A stretch of 64,000 nt of DNA, taken from contig NC_080042.1 of NCBI RefSeq assembly GCF_012489685.1, forward strand, positions 52,318,066 through 52,382,065, written 5' to 3'. Shown piece by piece: positions 1 to 11,561 of the stretch. Position 1 is the first letter of the stretch. Every line of letters begins with the position of its first letter. The notes beneath the pieces are model-generated. The model was not told the origin of the DNA. It worked only from the letters and a program-made list of their open reading frames with translations, and did not search any database. Position numbers and translations under genes: made by a program. The stretch comes from Lotus japonicus. Lineage: Eukaryota > Streptophyta > Magnoliopsida > Fabales > Fabaceae.

Positions 1-736
1 TTTCTACATCAGACTTCAACGAAGAATAATTTTGAATTAAGAGAGAGTGACATATTTAATTTTTTTTAATAGACCTTACAATTATTAATTCAGAATATTA
101 TTATTTATAATTATTTTGAAGATAATTTAGTAATATTTTGAATTATACTTCGGATTAAAATCATCTCATTTCAAATGTAATATCCGTGTCTATCTCTTTT
201 AATAAATATTCAAAAGGTCTCACATATTTATTACATGTGAAAAGAGATATAAACACAATGTCAACCTGCGAAAACATGAGAACGTTTTGGGGCATCTGAT
301 AAAAAGAAAGACATTACGAATGTTAGTTTAATGGAATATTGGGTGCTATAAGCTCATTATGAAAGTCATCCCTAAATTACAATGTTGGGTTCTATGGATT
401 TGTTGGTTTTAGGACAAAGTGAAAAACATTATCTACATTGTATATGTGCATTTGATATTGAGTTCAATGTGAACTTTAAGTGTGACAACATAGCCACACG
501 GCGACACCCAAAAAGTTTCGAAGACCATGAAATGAAAGAAAACTCTAGAATGATTGGATTTTAATTTTACCAATTTAGCTTCAAAATAAGAGATAAGGAC
601 AAGATATCTCTATAGCCAGATTAGTGTATATGTAATCAATCTAAGGAATAGAAGAGGGCAAAAAGTTTTCTCTTCGATCAAAGTACAGCCTTACATGAGG
701 AAATTAACATTAACATGAAGACTATGTTAGTTACAT
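1..736. other. Downstream flank of MYB gene 1; no gene seen
   Basis: AT-rich DNA with only short chance open frames. It lies beyond the stop codon of the minus-strand MYB gene, so the part next to position 736 should hold that gene's 3' UTR. I see no conserved protein, RNA gene or transposon end here. Confidence 0.5.
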
Positions 737-3700
737 CTAACCATAAAGAGTATTGAGGTAATTGTCATTCTCCCCTATGAAGCCTACTTCACCATCAGGC
801 ATATCTAGCAGGTGCTTTAATTCTTCAGAATCAGTAGTAGCATCATGAAATTCATAGTAGCCAGACTCTGAATCTGCAGTGCCATCTTCAAGATTTAGCT
901 TATAGCTACTACCTTGTTCTTGTGACTTGTTTGCCAAGGCAGTGTTTTTAACCGGCAATGATGCTTCTGAACATGACTCCAATTTTGAGGATGATGATGC
1001 CTGTGAGACAGAGCTCGGACACACTACAACTCCTTCTTTTCCTTTGATCATGCGGAAGGAGTTTCCAACCTCAGAATGCCAAAGTTGAAGAAAGTAATCT
1101 GTGTATACTGATGTTTCAGTTGCTGACAGAGAATTAACCATTGCTGATTCCATTGATAATCTTACCTCTGCCTCAACTCTGGTCTTTTCCCATTGCACCA
1201 TGTGGCGTGTCGAAGGAGACTCGGATTTCACAACGCTGTGATCAGGGCTGAAAGAGTGATGTTGTTGTTGTTGTGTTTGTTGTGTCCCTGGGGAATATCC
1301 CGACCGAGGAAGGCGCTTCTTCAGCTGGGTGTTCCAGTAGTTCTTGATTTCATTGTCTGTTCTTCCTGGGAGTTGAGTTGCTATAGCAGCCCACCTAAAA
1401 TAAAATTTAACATGATTACATGACTAGTTATGTATCATTTCAAATGCAATCAAGTATTGGAGAGCAAGCAAGATTGGTAATTGCATGATGGAGTTTCTAT
1501 AATATCACTTTTGTATTGTGAAAACAAGTGCATATGTGAATAAACGGTAGAAAACCACCGAAACCAAAATGATGGTGGACATAAACAAAGCTAAGGGAAG
1601 TTACTTTTGTCCACCATGATTTTGACTCACAGTAATTTTTTACTGTGTACCTAACCATGCACTAAGTACTTGAGGTAGTAAAATTTTATGAAGCTTATTA
1701 CAGTCTGCATTTTAACAAGGGTAAAGTTCAGGAAGCATCTCCATCACCTCTAATTCACTGGAAATGTTATGACTTATCTTCCATTTCCATATTTGAATGG
1801 GGTGCCAATCAGGTTTTGGCGCCTAACAACCTAAATAACCTTCTATTCTTAGTGCATGTTTAGAAATCCTTGTACAATTGGTTGTAAAGTCCGAATCTGG
1901 GAAGAAGCTTCTATGAGTAGCTTTAAGGTGTCAGCATTGATTAAAGAGAAGTTGATCCAAACACTTCCTGACAGAATAGCAGGATTATGCACCAGAATAG
2001 CAATTTACTATATAGCTTAATTTTCAAATCTAGTACCCACATGTTAACCTGAAATGAAAAGGTAGCTTTGCTTCTAGCTATACTCTGTAAGTAACCTTGC
2101 ATATAAACTAGTCCACGCTTTAAATTGGTTCAGCACATGAATCTAAAAATGAATTATCAATGTGATAGGCTTCAGAGAATGCAGGATCTTAACTCAGGAC
2201 TCCGAATATCATGAATGCAATGAGTTTCAGCATTAAGGGTTGAGTTCATTTCATGTACAAGAAAATCAGCATAGAGAATTAGAGAGAAATGTACTACCTG
2301 TTGCCAAGCATGGCATGAAGCTGAATAATTTTACTTTCTTCGTCACTAGTAAATGGTCCACGCTTTATGTCAGGGCGAAGATAATTTATCCACCGAAGCC
2401 GGCAACTTTTCCCACATCGAAGGAGACCTAGTAAGAGCCAAGCTTTCAACCTTAGAATTTTACTATATGCAAAATCTACTTTAGAAAAAAGACTATTCTA
2501 ATGAATAGTTGAGACTTCTTGACATATTCTTAATCAGAATTTTAGATATATAGCTGGATACAAAAGGGTATGCATTATCTCAGAAATCACATTACAATAT
2601 ATAATGTTAGAATATAATATAAAATCAATATATGGCCCTTACCCAACAGCTTAAGCTTTTGGGTTAAGTGGTTGCTTGACATGGTATCAGAGCCTCTATG
2701 ACCGAGAGGTCTAGAGTTCGATCCTTGCTTCCCTCACTTTCTAAGTAAAAAGTGGAATTTAATTACGCACATGGTAGGTGGGCCTGTGCATTTATCCACG
2801 CTTCAAGCCCAAAGGGCTCTTGCGTGAGGGGGCGTGTTAGAATATAATATAAAACCATTCATATGGCCCTTACACAACAGCTTAAGCTTTTGGGTTAAGT
2901 GGTTGCTTGATGTTAAAATATAATATAAAACCATTCATATGGCCCTTACCCAAAATCTTTGCCATAAATTTCAAATTTCAACATGTGTGGCTCGGACATA
3001 CTTTGTAATACTTACTAAATTAACTTCTTCATCTTTCTCTTACTATAACCATGTTTTCAGCTTTCTTCATTAAGTTGTTCCAAATTTTCACTCTCCCTAG
3101 CACAACAAACTCCCCCTTCAAACTCAAATTTATAAATCACTTTTGAAGGTCTAAAGTAATACTACGTAGTACTTTTAATGCTTTGATTTTGTTTTTATCA
3201 AACACTCTCTGCTAGTGTTTATTTTTCAAACATTCATTTCTCCTTCTTCTCATGCTTTGATTTTGTGATTGTGTTCTTCTTAAAGCTACTGGCTCTAATC
3301 TCATTGCATTTCCATCTACATTTTGATTACTTCCAACACTATAGTTTTGGAGAAAGTGTTGGTTCTATTTGCTCAATAAGCAATTGGGTTTTCTCATTGC
3401 GTGTTTGGCTCTGTTGTTCTTTAAATTTTATTTAATATTAAGGTTTCTCAACATTTACAATTGTTATTTATTGGTGCTGCGTAGGGTGAGAATTTCATGT
3501 TTCTGAGAATTTCATGATGAATATGATGAAGAAGTTGATGAATATTTCTGGAAATTCCAGAAACCGTTAGGTTTTTGACAGAAAAGTGACGGAAAACCAA
3601 AAGTGCTAACGGAGGTAAACGTGTGGGGCCAAAACTGTAATTTTTAAAGTTTAGGGACCATTTTTGCACAAAGAGTATAAGTGGGGGACAAAAAGTGCAT

Positions 3701-4414
3701 TTAAGCCTAATTACATACATATAGCATTTTTTTAAAGAATACATATAGCATTAAGATAACAGAACATGGTTCACCGCTAATGACTTTATTATAAACAGAC
3801 ATTAACATGACCTTATTTTACCAAAGAGAAAAGAGGTAGAAATAAAAGAGCTACAAGCCTACAACACACAGCAAAATCAACAACCAATTTTCTTCATTAA
3901 GTAAACATCATCACATTGTGATTGGAGCATGTAAAACCTTGACTCTGATGGAATCATTATACAAGACTGAAGAAAAAAAAAGTGATGCGCCTATCCCATT
4001 GTTGTATGTAAATTCCTACTCCATATTCATATAGGATTTAACTAATTAAATCCAGGAGGATGGAAGAGCTTAGAATAGGAACTTGTAGGTAAATCACAGA
4101 AGCAATATCAAAATCAAAGACACCCACCAAGCCTTTCTTCTATTATTAGGCCCTATTTCCCCCAAGCATCAAAAGTGTAAAAGCCACTCCTCCCTAATGA
4201 AAAACAAAACAAGCAGAATGCAGAAGCAGAGAAGAAAAAGAACAAGAATATGACAAAGCCAAGAATTGGAACTGGGTGCACCTGCTTGCATGGGAAGTGT
4301 ACGCCAACTTCCCTGGCCATGCTTGTTAATGTAGTCAACCAAAGCTTTATCTTCTTCAGGAGTCCAAGCTCCCCTCCTCACTCCATTTTTATCACAACAT
4401 GGTGCTTTTCCCAT
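737..4414 (-). CDS. R2R3-MYB transcription factor, MIXTA/MYB17-like (subgroup 9 type)
   Basis: Exons on the minus strand are 4282-4414, 2298-2427 and 737-1394 (133, 130 and 658 bp). They sum to 921 bp, or 306 aa plus stop. All four splice sites are GT/AG, and the 133/130 exon sizes are classic for R2R3-MYBs. The start is the MGKAPCC methionine at 4414; another in-frame ATG lies 12 bases upstream. The R2 repeat shows W17, W37 and W57. R3 has F70 in place of its first tryptophan, as is usual, then W89 and W108, followed by [14 protein letters not shown] Gln/His-rich stretch follows. Residues 152-170 ([19 protein letters not shown]) match the C-terminal signature of subgroup 9 MYBs such as MYB16, MYB106 and MYB17. 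Those factors act in the nucleus on epidermal cell shape, cuticle or floral programmes; applying that here is inference. Intron 1 (1854 bp) holds a TRIM. The gene looks intact. The subgroup is less sure than the family. Confidence 0.93.
2605..2955 (+). mobile_element. TRIM (miniature LTR element) with an extra partial terminal repeat
   Basis: A 77-bp terminal repeat (2605-2681, TGTTAGAATATAAT to TTGACA) is followed at once by TGGTATCAGAGCC, the initiator-Met tRNA primer site. The body is about 150 bp and ends in a GAGGGGGCG polypurine tract. A second repeat lies at 2835-2910, and a third, partial copy abuts it at 2911-2955. There is no coding capacity. It sits inside intron 1 of the minus-strand MYB gene. 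No clear target duplication was found. A relative in opposite orientation lies at 54472-54802. Confidence 0.85.
3580..3720. repeat. MITE-like remnant in MYB intron 1
   Basis: The segment reads, in either orientation, like the common plant repeat whose ends resemble 'ggcttaaatgcactttttgtccc' and 'gggaccatttttgcac'. The same style of terminus is seen in the MITE at 5943-6133. Only one arm is clear, so it is called a remnant. Confidence 0.35.
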
Positions 4415-5328
4415 CGTCACCACCACCTCATAACCCCAAAAATTTTAATTACACTAATCTTACTATAATATAATAACAAGAACCACAACCTTGCACACCA
4501 CCCCATCAGTCATCATAGGTAAGAAAGAGTGTTGCAGAAGAAAACCATCAAGTGAAGTGATGGGATAAATCGATTGATGAAACAGACAGCAATAAATGCA
4601 TGTGTACAGGGAAATTGCATTTAATATAGTACATGCTTTCTAATAAAGGCAATGCCACAGGGTTCTCAATGACAACATGTATAAAATACAAAAATGTGGC
4701 AGTATATGGAAAATATAGCAGAGTGTGGCAATAAATTGACAGAATATTCAGAGAACGAAATGAAGACTGGCAGAGAAGAACAGAGAACCACCCCACCACC
4801 CATTTCAAATGAAGACTTTTTGAAATATGCTAAAAACGAGGGGTTGCTTGGCTTGTAGCCTTGTATGTATGCATTTGAACTCACAAGTCATTTATTTTTG
4901 TCTGAAGATACCTTGGATCCAACATCATGCTGTGTATGTGCAGTTGATCTCTTTATGTGTTTAGATTTCGGTTAAGTTCTTTATGTGTTTAGATTTCGGT
5001 TAAGTTCAGTGTGAATCCACATTATCGACATTGAATTTAAAGTGTAAAAATCTTGCTTTTTTGTGCATGTTAATCAAATTTAAGCTTTTTGGTTCACATC
5101 TTTATTTGGATTTCTTTTGAATTCAACATGAAACCATGTTAAAGTTAACGTGTCAAAATCTTGCTTCTCTAATCTCATACTTCATTGTGTCATATTTTAT
5201 CTACTATATTAGTTTTATGAACTACATGAAATTACTTTTAAAGTGATTTTAACGCAAAACCAAACATATCCTAAAAATATGTGAAATCATGTTTAGATTT
5301 TTAAAAAATAATAATCCAAAGATAATAG
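4415..5328. other. Upstream region of MYB gene 1
   Basis: This is the promoter side of the minus-strand MYB. A TATA-like stretch (TATTATATTATAG on the minus strand, near 4463-4476) lies about 55 bases before the start codon; its use is not proven. A 31-bp direct tandem duplication ('tctttatgtgtttagatttcgg') occurs near 4950-5005. No gene is seen. Confidence 0.4.
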
Positions 5329-5753
5329 CAGGGCCCTGGGCCTGTACAAGCAGGCCCACAGCCCAGGGTCTCCAAAAAGAAGGGCACAAAAAAAAGTTCA
5401 CATTAAACTTTTCTCTAAAAACAATTTAGTTATGATAATTAATGTTCAAAATGTTATTAATGATTTTGTCTGGTCTAGTAGTTAGTAACTGCTCATGTTA
5501 CTTTTATGTACCGGTTTGAAAGAATTCAAAAATTAAAGCAAAAGGTCGCGTTGCTTGGATTCGAACACGCCACCCCCTAGGCAGGGTGCAAGAGGCCAGT
5601 TGCCAAATGAATCAACATAATGATTTTGATGAAATTTCGAACGTTAAATATATAACGGTATCTGGCAGTTGTATCTCCAAGAAATATTTCTCTTTATTAG
5701 GGGTCCATTTTTATTATTTGCCCAGGACTTCTAAAATGTCGCGACCGGCCCTG
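5329..5753. mobile_element. Non-autonomous hAT-like transposon with tRNA-like sequence
   Basis: The element begins CAGGGCCCTGGGCCTG and ends GACCGGCCCTG, so CAGGGCC and its complement bound it. Flanks are GATAATAG on the left and GATATAGC on the right, close to an 8-bp target duplication that has gained or lost a base. Its left arm (…caggcccacagccc…, …aaaaagaagggc…) is the reverse complement of the right arm of the element at 44831-45579, so the two are one family in opposite orientation. Inside, near 5545-5570, is a tRNA T-arm-like stretch on the minus strand (GTTCGAATCC). No transposase is encoded. Confidence 0.7.
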
Positions 5754-5942
5754 GATATAGCTATCTGCTTTTTCATGACCGGACGAAGCATTTTCTCTCT
5801 GTAGTTCAACACTAGCTATAAGTAGCTATGCAAACTTTTCACGTGAAAACCATGAACCAATGGACAAAACTTTAAAAACAAAACAAGACACTTGATGGAT
5901 GGACCATTCAAAATGAAAAAAAAATTGCCACAAGATATTTTT

Positions 5943-6133
5943 GGCTAAAATGCACTTTTGGCCCCTGATGTTTCAAGTTTGTGCAAATTCTGCCCCTACT
6001 CTATTTTTGTCGATATTTCTACCCCTCATGTTTTCAAACAGTGCATCGTCTACCCCTCATGTTTTCAAACAGTGCACCGTCTACCCCTAACGCACAAACT
6101 TGAAACATCAGGGACCAAAAATGCTTTTTAGCC
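5943..6133. mobile_element. MITE with long terminal inverted repeats
   Basis: The left end (GGCTAAAATGCACTTTTGG … TTTCAAGTTTGTGC) and right end (GCACAAACTTGAAACATC … AAAATGCTTTTTAGCC) are inverted repeats about 40 bp long with a few mismatches. The centre has two tandem copies of a 31-bp unit (ctacccctcatgttttcaaa…). Size is about 190 bp and there is no ORF. Target duplications are not clear; the long TIR suggests a Mutator-like MITE, but that is inference. Confidence 0.75.
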
Positions 6134-6860
6134 TTTATTTTACTTTAGGCAAAAGCAAAAGAAATTGTCAATCAACTAAATATAGCTTAGTTTAATAATA
6201 AAAAAATGCATTTTTTAGTTTTTATAAGATTATAAGTGTGTGTAATGTCAGTGTAAACTGTATTTACAGAGTAATCCAATGTATTTTTTCTCACTTTATT
6301 CCTTCTATACCCTCATTTATATTATAGTTCTTACCCAGCACTTTCAATTTTCACCTATTACAACTTTCATTATGCATTTAACCAATAATCACATTTCTTT
6401 TTTCTTTATATAACTAAATTTTAAACAGAAATATTTTAATCAAAATATTTATTAAATGATGAGTTCTTTTAAACAATTTATATTTTAGAACGGAAGCAAT
6501 ATGTGAAGTTCATTAAATAACTTAAATGCACATTTACTTTCATTTTACTTTATTACGGCTAACCGTGTATTTGATGGCGAAAAAATTAACAAGAGAGAGT
6601 CATGCAAAAAAGAAGTAAACCCACTTTATTAGTTACAAATCTTAAGAGGTGAGAAAGATTGGGTAGGGTGTTCTTAGAGCATCTCGAAACACTAGTTCCT
6701 TACACCAGCTGGAGATGCTAAGGAATTGTTCTTATTTTTTAGCATAGCTTGCGCACTTCACTACACCATTTTGTGCCTCTAGCAACAAATTTTTAAGCAA
6801 CAAGTCTAAAGTGTTGCTTAAAATAGAATACCTAACACTTGTTTAGTGTTGCCATAAAAT
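6134..6860. other. AT-rich spacer, no gene seen
   Basis: No conserved ORF or RNA. A CACTACACCATTTTGTG motif near 6760 looks like a CACTA-type transposon end, but no partner end was found. Confidence 0.4.
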
Positions 6861-6865
6861 GTGTA

Positions 6866-8228
6866 TGTTGGTCAATCTCCAAGTGCACAGATATCTCCGG
6901 GTTTTAAATTATCGAACCACAGGGAATTGGAATGTGAATTCAGTTTAAGAGTCAAGTTCAAGGTTAAAAAGCGAGTAAAATTCAGTTTTAAAGGTTGATT
7001 GTTTTGGTGATTAATTAACAAGCAATTGAAATATAAGTGTGTGATAATCAATGGTGAGAGTGCCTTGGGTTCTTGCTTGACTAATTCAGTTCTAATCAAC
7101 CTATTCTATCCACAAAACTCCGAGTCTCTCCTTGATGTTCTAGCCTAATCAATCATCTATCGATGCCTCGCATAGACAATCCTCTCAAGCCAAAAGATAA
7201 GCATAATTCCTTGATAACCTAAACATTTGCTAAAGGCATTAAGCATGCAATTCAGGCCAACAAACCCCAACCCTTCCTCTATTCCTAGTAGCAAGTATAG
7301 AAGAGGTAATCCCACAACAAGTCCCTAATCTATAACAAACTTCCGTTCTATTATAGAAAAGTATAAAGCTAGCACATGTTCTAACTTGAAACACAAAGCA
7401 TGGATATGGGATTCAAGGGTTTACTCAGAGGAATCATGAATAGAAATAGGAATTAAGATTAAAACATCATAAGTCTTACAAAGAACCCAAAGCAAAAGGG
7501 GTTTAGCCAAGCATGGCTATAGAATCCATACAAGAAGATAAAGATGAAACCTGAAACATAGGGCTTAGAGAAAGCTCCTCAAGCTCCAGAACTCAAACCC
7601 TCTCTTCTAACTTATTAAAATATGATAAAATGACAAAAGGTTACAAGAGAAATGTCTAAAAACCAATTTATAGCCAAAACAGTCGAGTCTGGGCGCTCAG
7701 GCGCCAATTCAGAGCGCCTGAGCGCCAATTCCAGCCCAGAAACATGCTCTCTGGAGGTGTCTGGCGCCTAGGCGCCAATTCCAAAAGCTTCAGGAAATTG
7801 TACTAGCGCCTAGGCACCAATTCCCAGCGCCTAGGCGCTCAAGCTTCACTGGAACAGACTTTTCAGCTCCTTGTAACTCCTCTTCAAGCCTCTTTAAGCC
7901 CACCTTCAATTCCAATCTTCTTGGCCTTCCTCATCCATCAGTTTCAGACCTGGTAACTTAGGCACAAAGTAAAAGAGATATCTAGAAGCTTCAAAGAGTT
8001 AATTAGCAAGGAGCACCTTCAATTAAAATAGAAAAGATATGCAAGTCCTCTAGCTAATCAAAATGCACGAAAGGTCCTTATAAAACTACAAAAATACAAA
8101 AACAAAATAAAAACACAAAGAAAGATAAAAATGCATGACAAAGCATGAAACACTACATGAGACTCAACAAAAAGACTCGAAACAAACTAGGAAATGACCC
8201 TAAAAACACTACTAAACTAGGGTCATCA
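6866..8228 (+). mobile_element. Solo LTR (1.36 kb), with 5-bp target duplication
   Basis: The element runs from TGTTGGTCAATCTCC to GGGTCATCA and is flanked by GTGTA at 6861-6865 and again at 8229-8233. TG…CA ends plus a 5-bp duplication without internal genes indicate a solo LTR. The first 80 bases carry the 'aagtgcacag…aaccacagggaattgg' type of sequence common in plant Ty3/gypsy LTRs. Positions 7686-7850 hold a cluster of self-complementary GCGCC/GGCGC blocks. Two further copies, both partial and in opposite orientations, lie inside the Tat element (about 10440-11511 and 12455-13498). Confidence 0.82.
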
Positions 8229-8531
8229 GTGTATTTTATGAAACACTCATATCCTAACATAAGACAATTGTTCCCTTAAAATTCATATAGCAACAATTTT
8301 GCCATGTTAATATTGTAAATTACATAGCTTAACATTTGATGAGTGTTGCTCAAAGTTTTTTAAAATTTAAAAAAAAAAACTCAAAATGAAAATCAGATGA
8401 AATGGAAAGAATAGGGAAGTCTGTGGAAGCTTGCAGATTCTCTAGAATCTAGATCGAGAACCAGAGCTCGCGAAGACGTAGACGAAGCTCGCAGGGTTCT
8501 CTCTCGCACTCCATGGAAGCTCACAGGGTTC

Positions 8532-8577
<46 letters not shown>

Positions 8578-9518
8578 CTCCATCGATGGTCGCAGGGTTG
8601 GTCTCTCTCGCACTCCATCGAAGCTCGCAGGGTCTGTCTCTCTTTCTCTCTCGCACTCCATCGAAGCTCCAAGATCCTTCTGTCTCTCTCTCTCTCTCTG
8701 TCTCGCACTCCATCGAAGCTCCAAGGTCCATTTCGTGAGTTCACTCTGTTCCTCTCGCAAACAAAAGGTACTCCTGGTTTGGAACAATTTTAGTTTGATT
8801 TTAGGTTTTATTGAAATCGTTGCTCTATGATTGCTTGAGTTTGTGTTTTCTGCGATTTCGGTTTTGATGAGGTTTTGTTGTGGTTCTGTTAAAAGTGATA
8901 CAGACAAGTTGGAATACCATCAATTTCTATCAGAAATTGATGATGAATTGTGATGAATTAAGAAATAAGCATCACACTTTTGTAAACGAAGCAATCATAG
9001 TATATCAATTGAGTGACGAAATTTGGATGCAAATTCTAGTTAATGTGCTTCATTTGATTACAAAATTTTGACTACAATAAGCACATGCTAACTATGACAT
9101 ACAAGTTTCAGATTAAAGGTCAACCATTGCAGTAGCTAGTTGTTTTAGATTTATGATTTGACACCATTGCAGTAACTAGTTTGTTTAGATTCATGATTTG
9201 ACAATTTTGGAGGGATCAACCATGTTTTTACTAGTTGGCTTTTGGTGCACTTGATACTGCTATTCAACTATGTTGGCTTTATAATTATGCTAGCTCTGAG
9301 ACTAAGTTAGCTTAATATTTTTATCATTCCTTTGTCCCTCTTGTACTTCTCTACCACAACACTTTGCTTGGCCAATTAATTGAACACCAGATTGAGCAAA
9401 AACAGTAATATGGCTTCATTGATTTTGTATTTTTTTTTTTGCTTTCTGAAAAACAATATTTTCTTTTACATTTACTTGCTTCCACCCCTGTTCAAAAAGG
9501 TGAAAAGCTTTATGACAA
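8229..9518. other. Non-repetitive flank of the Tat insertion, possible gene relic
   Basis: Apart from the CT-rich block at 8510-8725, this region shows no gene I can name. A short coding-like stretch at about 8896-8951 reads SDTDKLEYHQFLSEID before a stop. Just before the Tat element, the sequence 'gacaaagag' joins across the insertion to 'gtgagtactcc', which resembles a splice donor. Both may be chance. Confidence 0.3.
8510..8725 (+). repeat. CT microsatellite (8533-8574) within degenerate minisatellite
   Basis: An uninterrupted TC run at 8533-8574 is followed by several copies of a 40-60 bp unit containing 'tcgcactccatcgaagctc' and a CT tract. The long Arg/Glu-rich and Ser/Leu-rich open frames over it on both strands are translations of the repeat, not genes. 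Confidence 0.9.
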
Positions 9519-9523
9519 AGAGG

Positions 9524-9825
9524 TGTTCTTGCATGGAACATTGAGAGGTAAGGTAGTACCTAGAGTGTGGTGAGATTGCACTAGAGAGAGAGATTAGAGA
9601 GAGAGTGGGTAACTGAATTTCATGTATTATTGAGAAAATGTCAATAAGCCCCTTACAATCGGTAACCGTCCCCTATTTATAGGTGTGGGGGCGTGGGCCC
9701 CGCGTGTAGGCCTTTTCCTAATGGGTTCACCGGTCTGTATGGATAGGCCCAGATTATGAGCCAAGTGACCCGCCGACGGGCGGGCAACCCTAGGGCGTCG
9801 CCCCTATAGGGGCTCGCCCGGTCCA
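9524..9825 (-). repeat. 3' LTR of the Tat element
   Basis: 302 bp, TG…CA. It aligns end to end with the LTR at 21596-21885 except for about 12 bp in a GA-rich tract and roughly sixteen substitutions counted by eye. That points to an old insertion. The palindromic-looking 'gcccctataggggc' and 'gacgggcgggc' stretches are shared by both copies. Confidence 0.9.
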
Positions 9826-10306
9826 GAAGTCCACAAGACACCAGGCTTGAGGCACGAAAGTCGAGCGTGTCTTTAAAGAACTTAACCATCTCCTAAGCCT
9901 AACCTAATTCTAAAAAATTCGCTTATTATAGGTCCCCAACATGGCGTTTCAATCACATTGCCAATACAAAGTCCTAAATTCACGATGCCACAAGTCCACA
10001 AGAGATACGATGGCGAGAGGCGATCACAGGGAATCAAATCCGGAGGCGATCAAGAAACCAGATCGACGGTTGTGGCGATCAAGGGCTCCCAATGGACACT
10101 GTCCTTTCAAATTCATCATACGTCACTTGAGGGCTGAAGTCGGAAAGGCTTTCGTCAATCATGTTCCATCAATCACGCGCATTCATTCCCATTAATGTGC
10201 CGCCTGCTCTTCCCAAGGTAATCATTTCTCCTACAATTATGAGACATGTATCCCCATTGCCCCCACGCAACCACGCACTCCTCCATGCCAACTGTCACCC
10301 CAGGCC

Positions 10307-10314
10307 TATAAAAA
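10307..10314 (+). promoter_or_regulatory. TATA box for the antisense ORF of the Tat element
   Basis: GCCTATAAAAACC occurs on the plus strand in a GC-balanced stretch, followed by a pyrimidine-rich leader (ttctccaccatttctcac…) leading toward the antisense ORF. The leader is interrupted by an LTR fragment at about 10440-11511; the ORF's ATG is at 11562. Promoter activity is inferred from sequence only. Confidence 0.5.
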
Positions 10315-10439
10315 CCCTACTTCTCCACCATTTCTCACTTTCCAAACTCCTTCCTTCTCAGATTTCCTTGAGCAATCCTCCGGCGTATTCCGTTTCGGCG
10401 CCGCTGCCTCCTTCCCTTTCTTCTACCCCCTGCACATGA

Positions 10440-11511
10440 ACTCATGAATATCTCCTTGATGTTAAAGCCTAAGCAACTACCTATCGATGCCTCGCATAGA
10501 TAATGCTTTCAAACCAAAAGATAAGCCCAATTCCTTGTGTACTTAAACATTTGTTTGAAGCATAAAGATTACAAAGTTCAGGCCAACAAACCACAACCCT
10601 TCCTCTACTCCTAGTAGCCAAGGTAGACGAGGTAATCCCAAATCGGTTCCCTGATCTATAACAAACTTCTGTTCTGATTATAGAAAAGCATAAAGCAAGC
10701 ATGCATACAAGCTTAGATTGAAATTCAGAAAATGAGATTCAAGGGAAGAAGAAGATCATGTGGGAAAGAACTTAAGATTATAACTTAAAGATGAAAAGTC
10801 TTACAAGAAAACCAAAGCAATAGAAGAGATTAGCCAAGCATGGCTCTTGAATTACAAGCTTGAAAGCCCTCTCTCACTCTCCTAGATGATCCTCTACCTC
10901 TGAATTTTACAAAGTATGAAAATATACAAGAGAAAATGACTAGAATCATATTTATAGGCAAAAGGGTCGAGTCTGGGCGCTCAAGCATTGGCAATGCATG
11001 CTTGAGCGCTCTAGAAACAGAAAGTTTCTGCCATGGGAGCGCTCAAGTGCTGGCCCAGGGCGCTCAAGCGGCAGACTCAAATTCTGGCAAAGCTTAATTG
11101 GCGCTCAGGCGCCAGACTGGGGGCGCCTGAGCGCCCTTGCTCGCCAAAAAACCCCTTGAACTTCATTTTAACTCCACTTTGATGCCTTCTTCATGTCTCC
11201 AAGCCTCTAGACCTTCCCTCTTCAGCTGTTACAACCTGAAAACTTAAAGACAAAGCTAGGGAAATATCTAGAAACTCAAAGGTTAGTTTTTCACAAAGGC
11301 TCCAAAATAAGTGGAAATTACCTAAGACTCCTAAACTCTAATAAAATGCAACTAAAACCCTTAAAAAACTACAAAATTACTAAACCAATGCAAATGCACA
11401 AATAAAAGTAAAAATGCATGAGAATGCATGAAACACTACATGAGACTCAACAAAAGGACTCAAAAGAAGCAAGGAAAATTCCTAAAAACAAGGACAAAAT
11501 CCGGGTCATCA
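10440..11511 (+). mobile_element. Partial LTR insertion, same family as the solo LTR at 6866
   Basis: It matches the solo LTR from about its base 245 to its end (GGGTCATCA at 11511), same orientation, lacking the first ~245 bp. It carries the same GCGCC-rich cluster (10974-11135). It lies in the leader of the antisense ORF of the Tat element. No target duplication can be read because one end is missing. Confidence 0.75.
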
Positions 11512-11561
11512 CATTGCCTTTTTCTCTTGAGTAGCTTCCCATTTTTTCCCCTTCCCCTGCA

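Noticed and set aside
6755..6775. CACTA-type transposon end
   Set aside because: One-sided motif only; no matching inverted end or 3-bp duplication found.
8393..8907. Several Arg/Glu-rich minus-strand frames and a Ser/Leu-rich plus-strand frame
   Set aside because: They are translations of the CT microsatellite and its minisatellite, open in many frames at once, with no domain.
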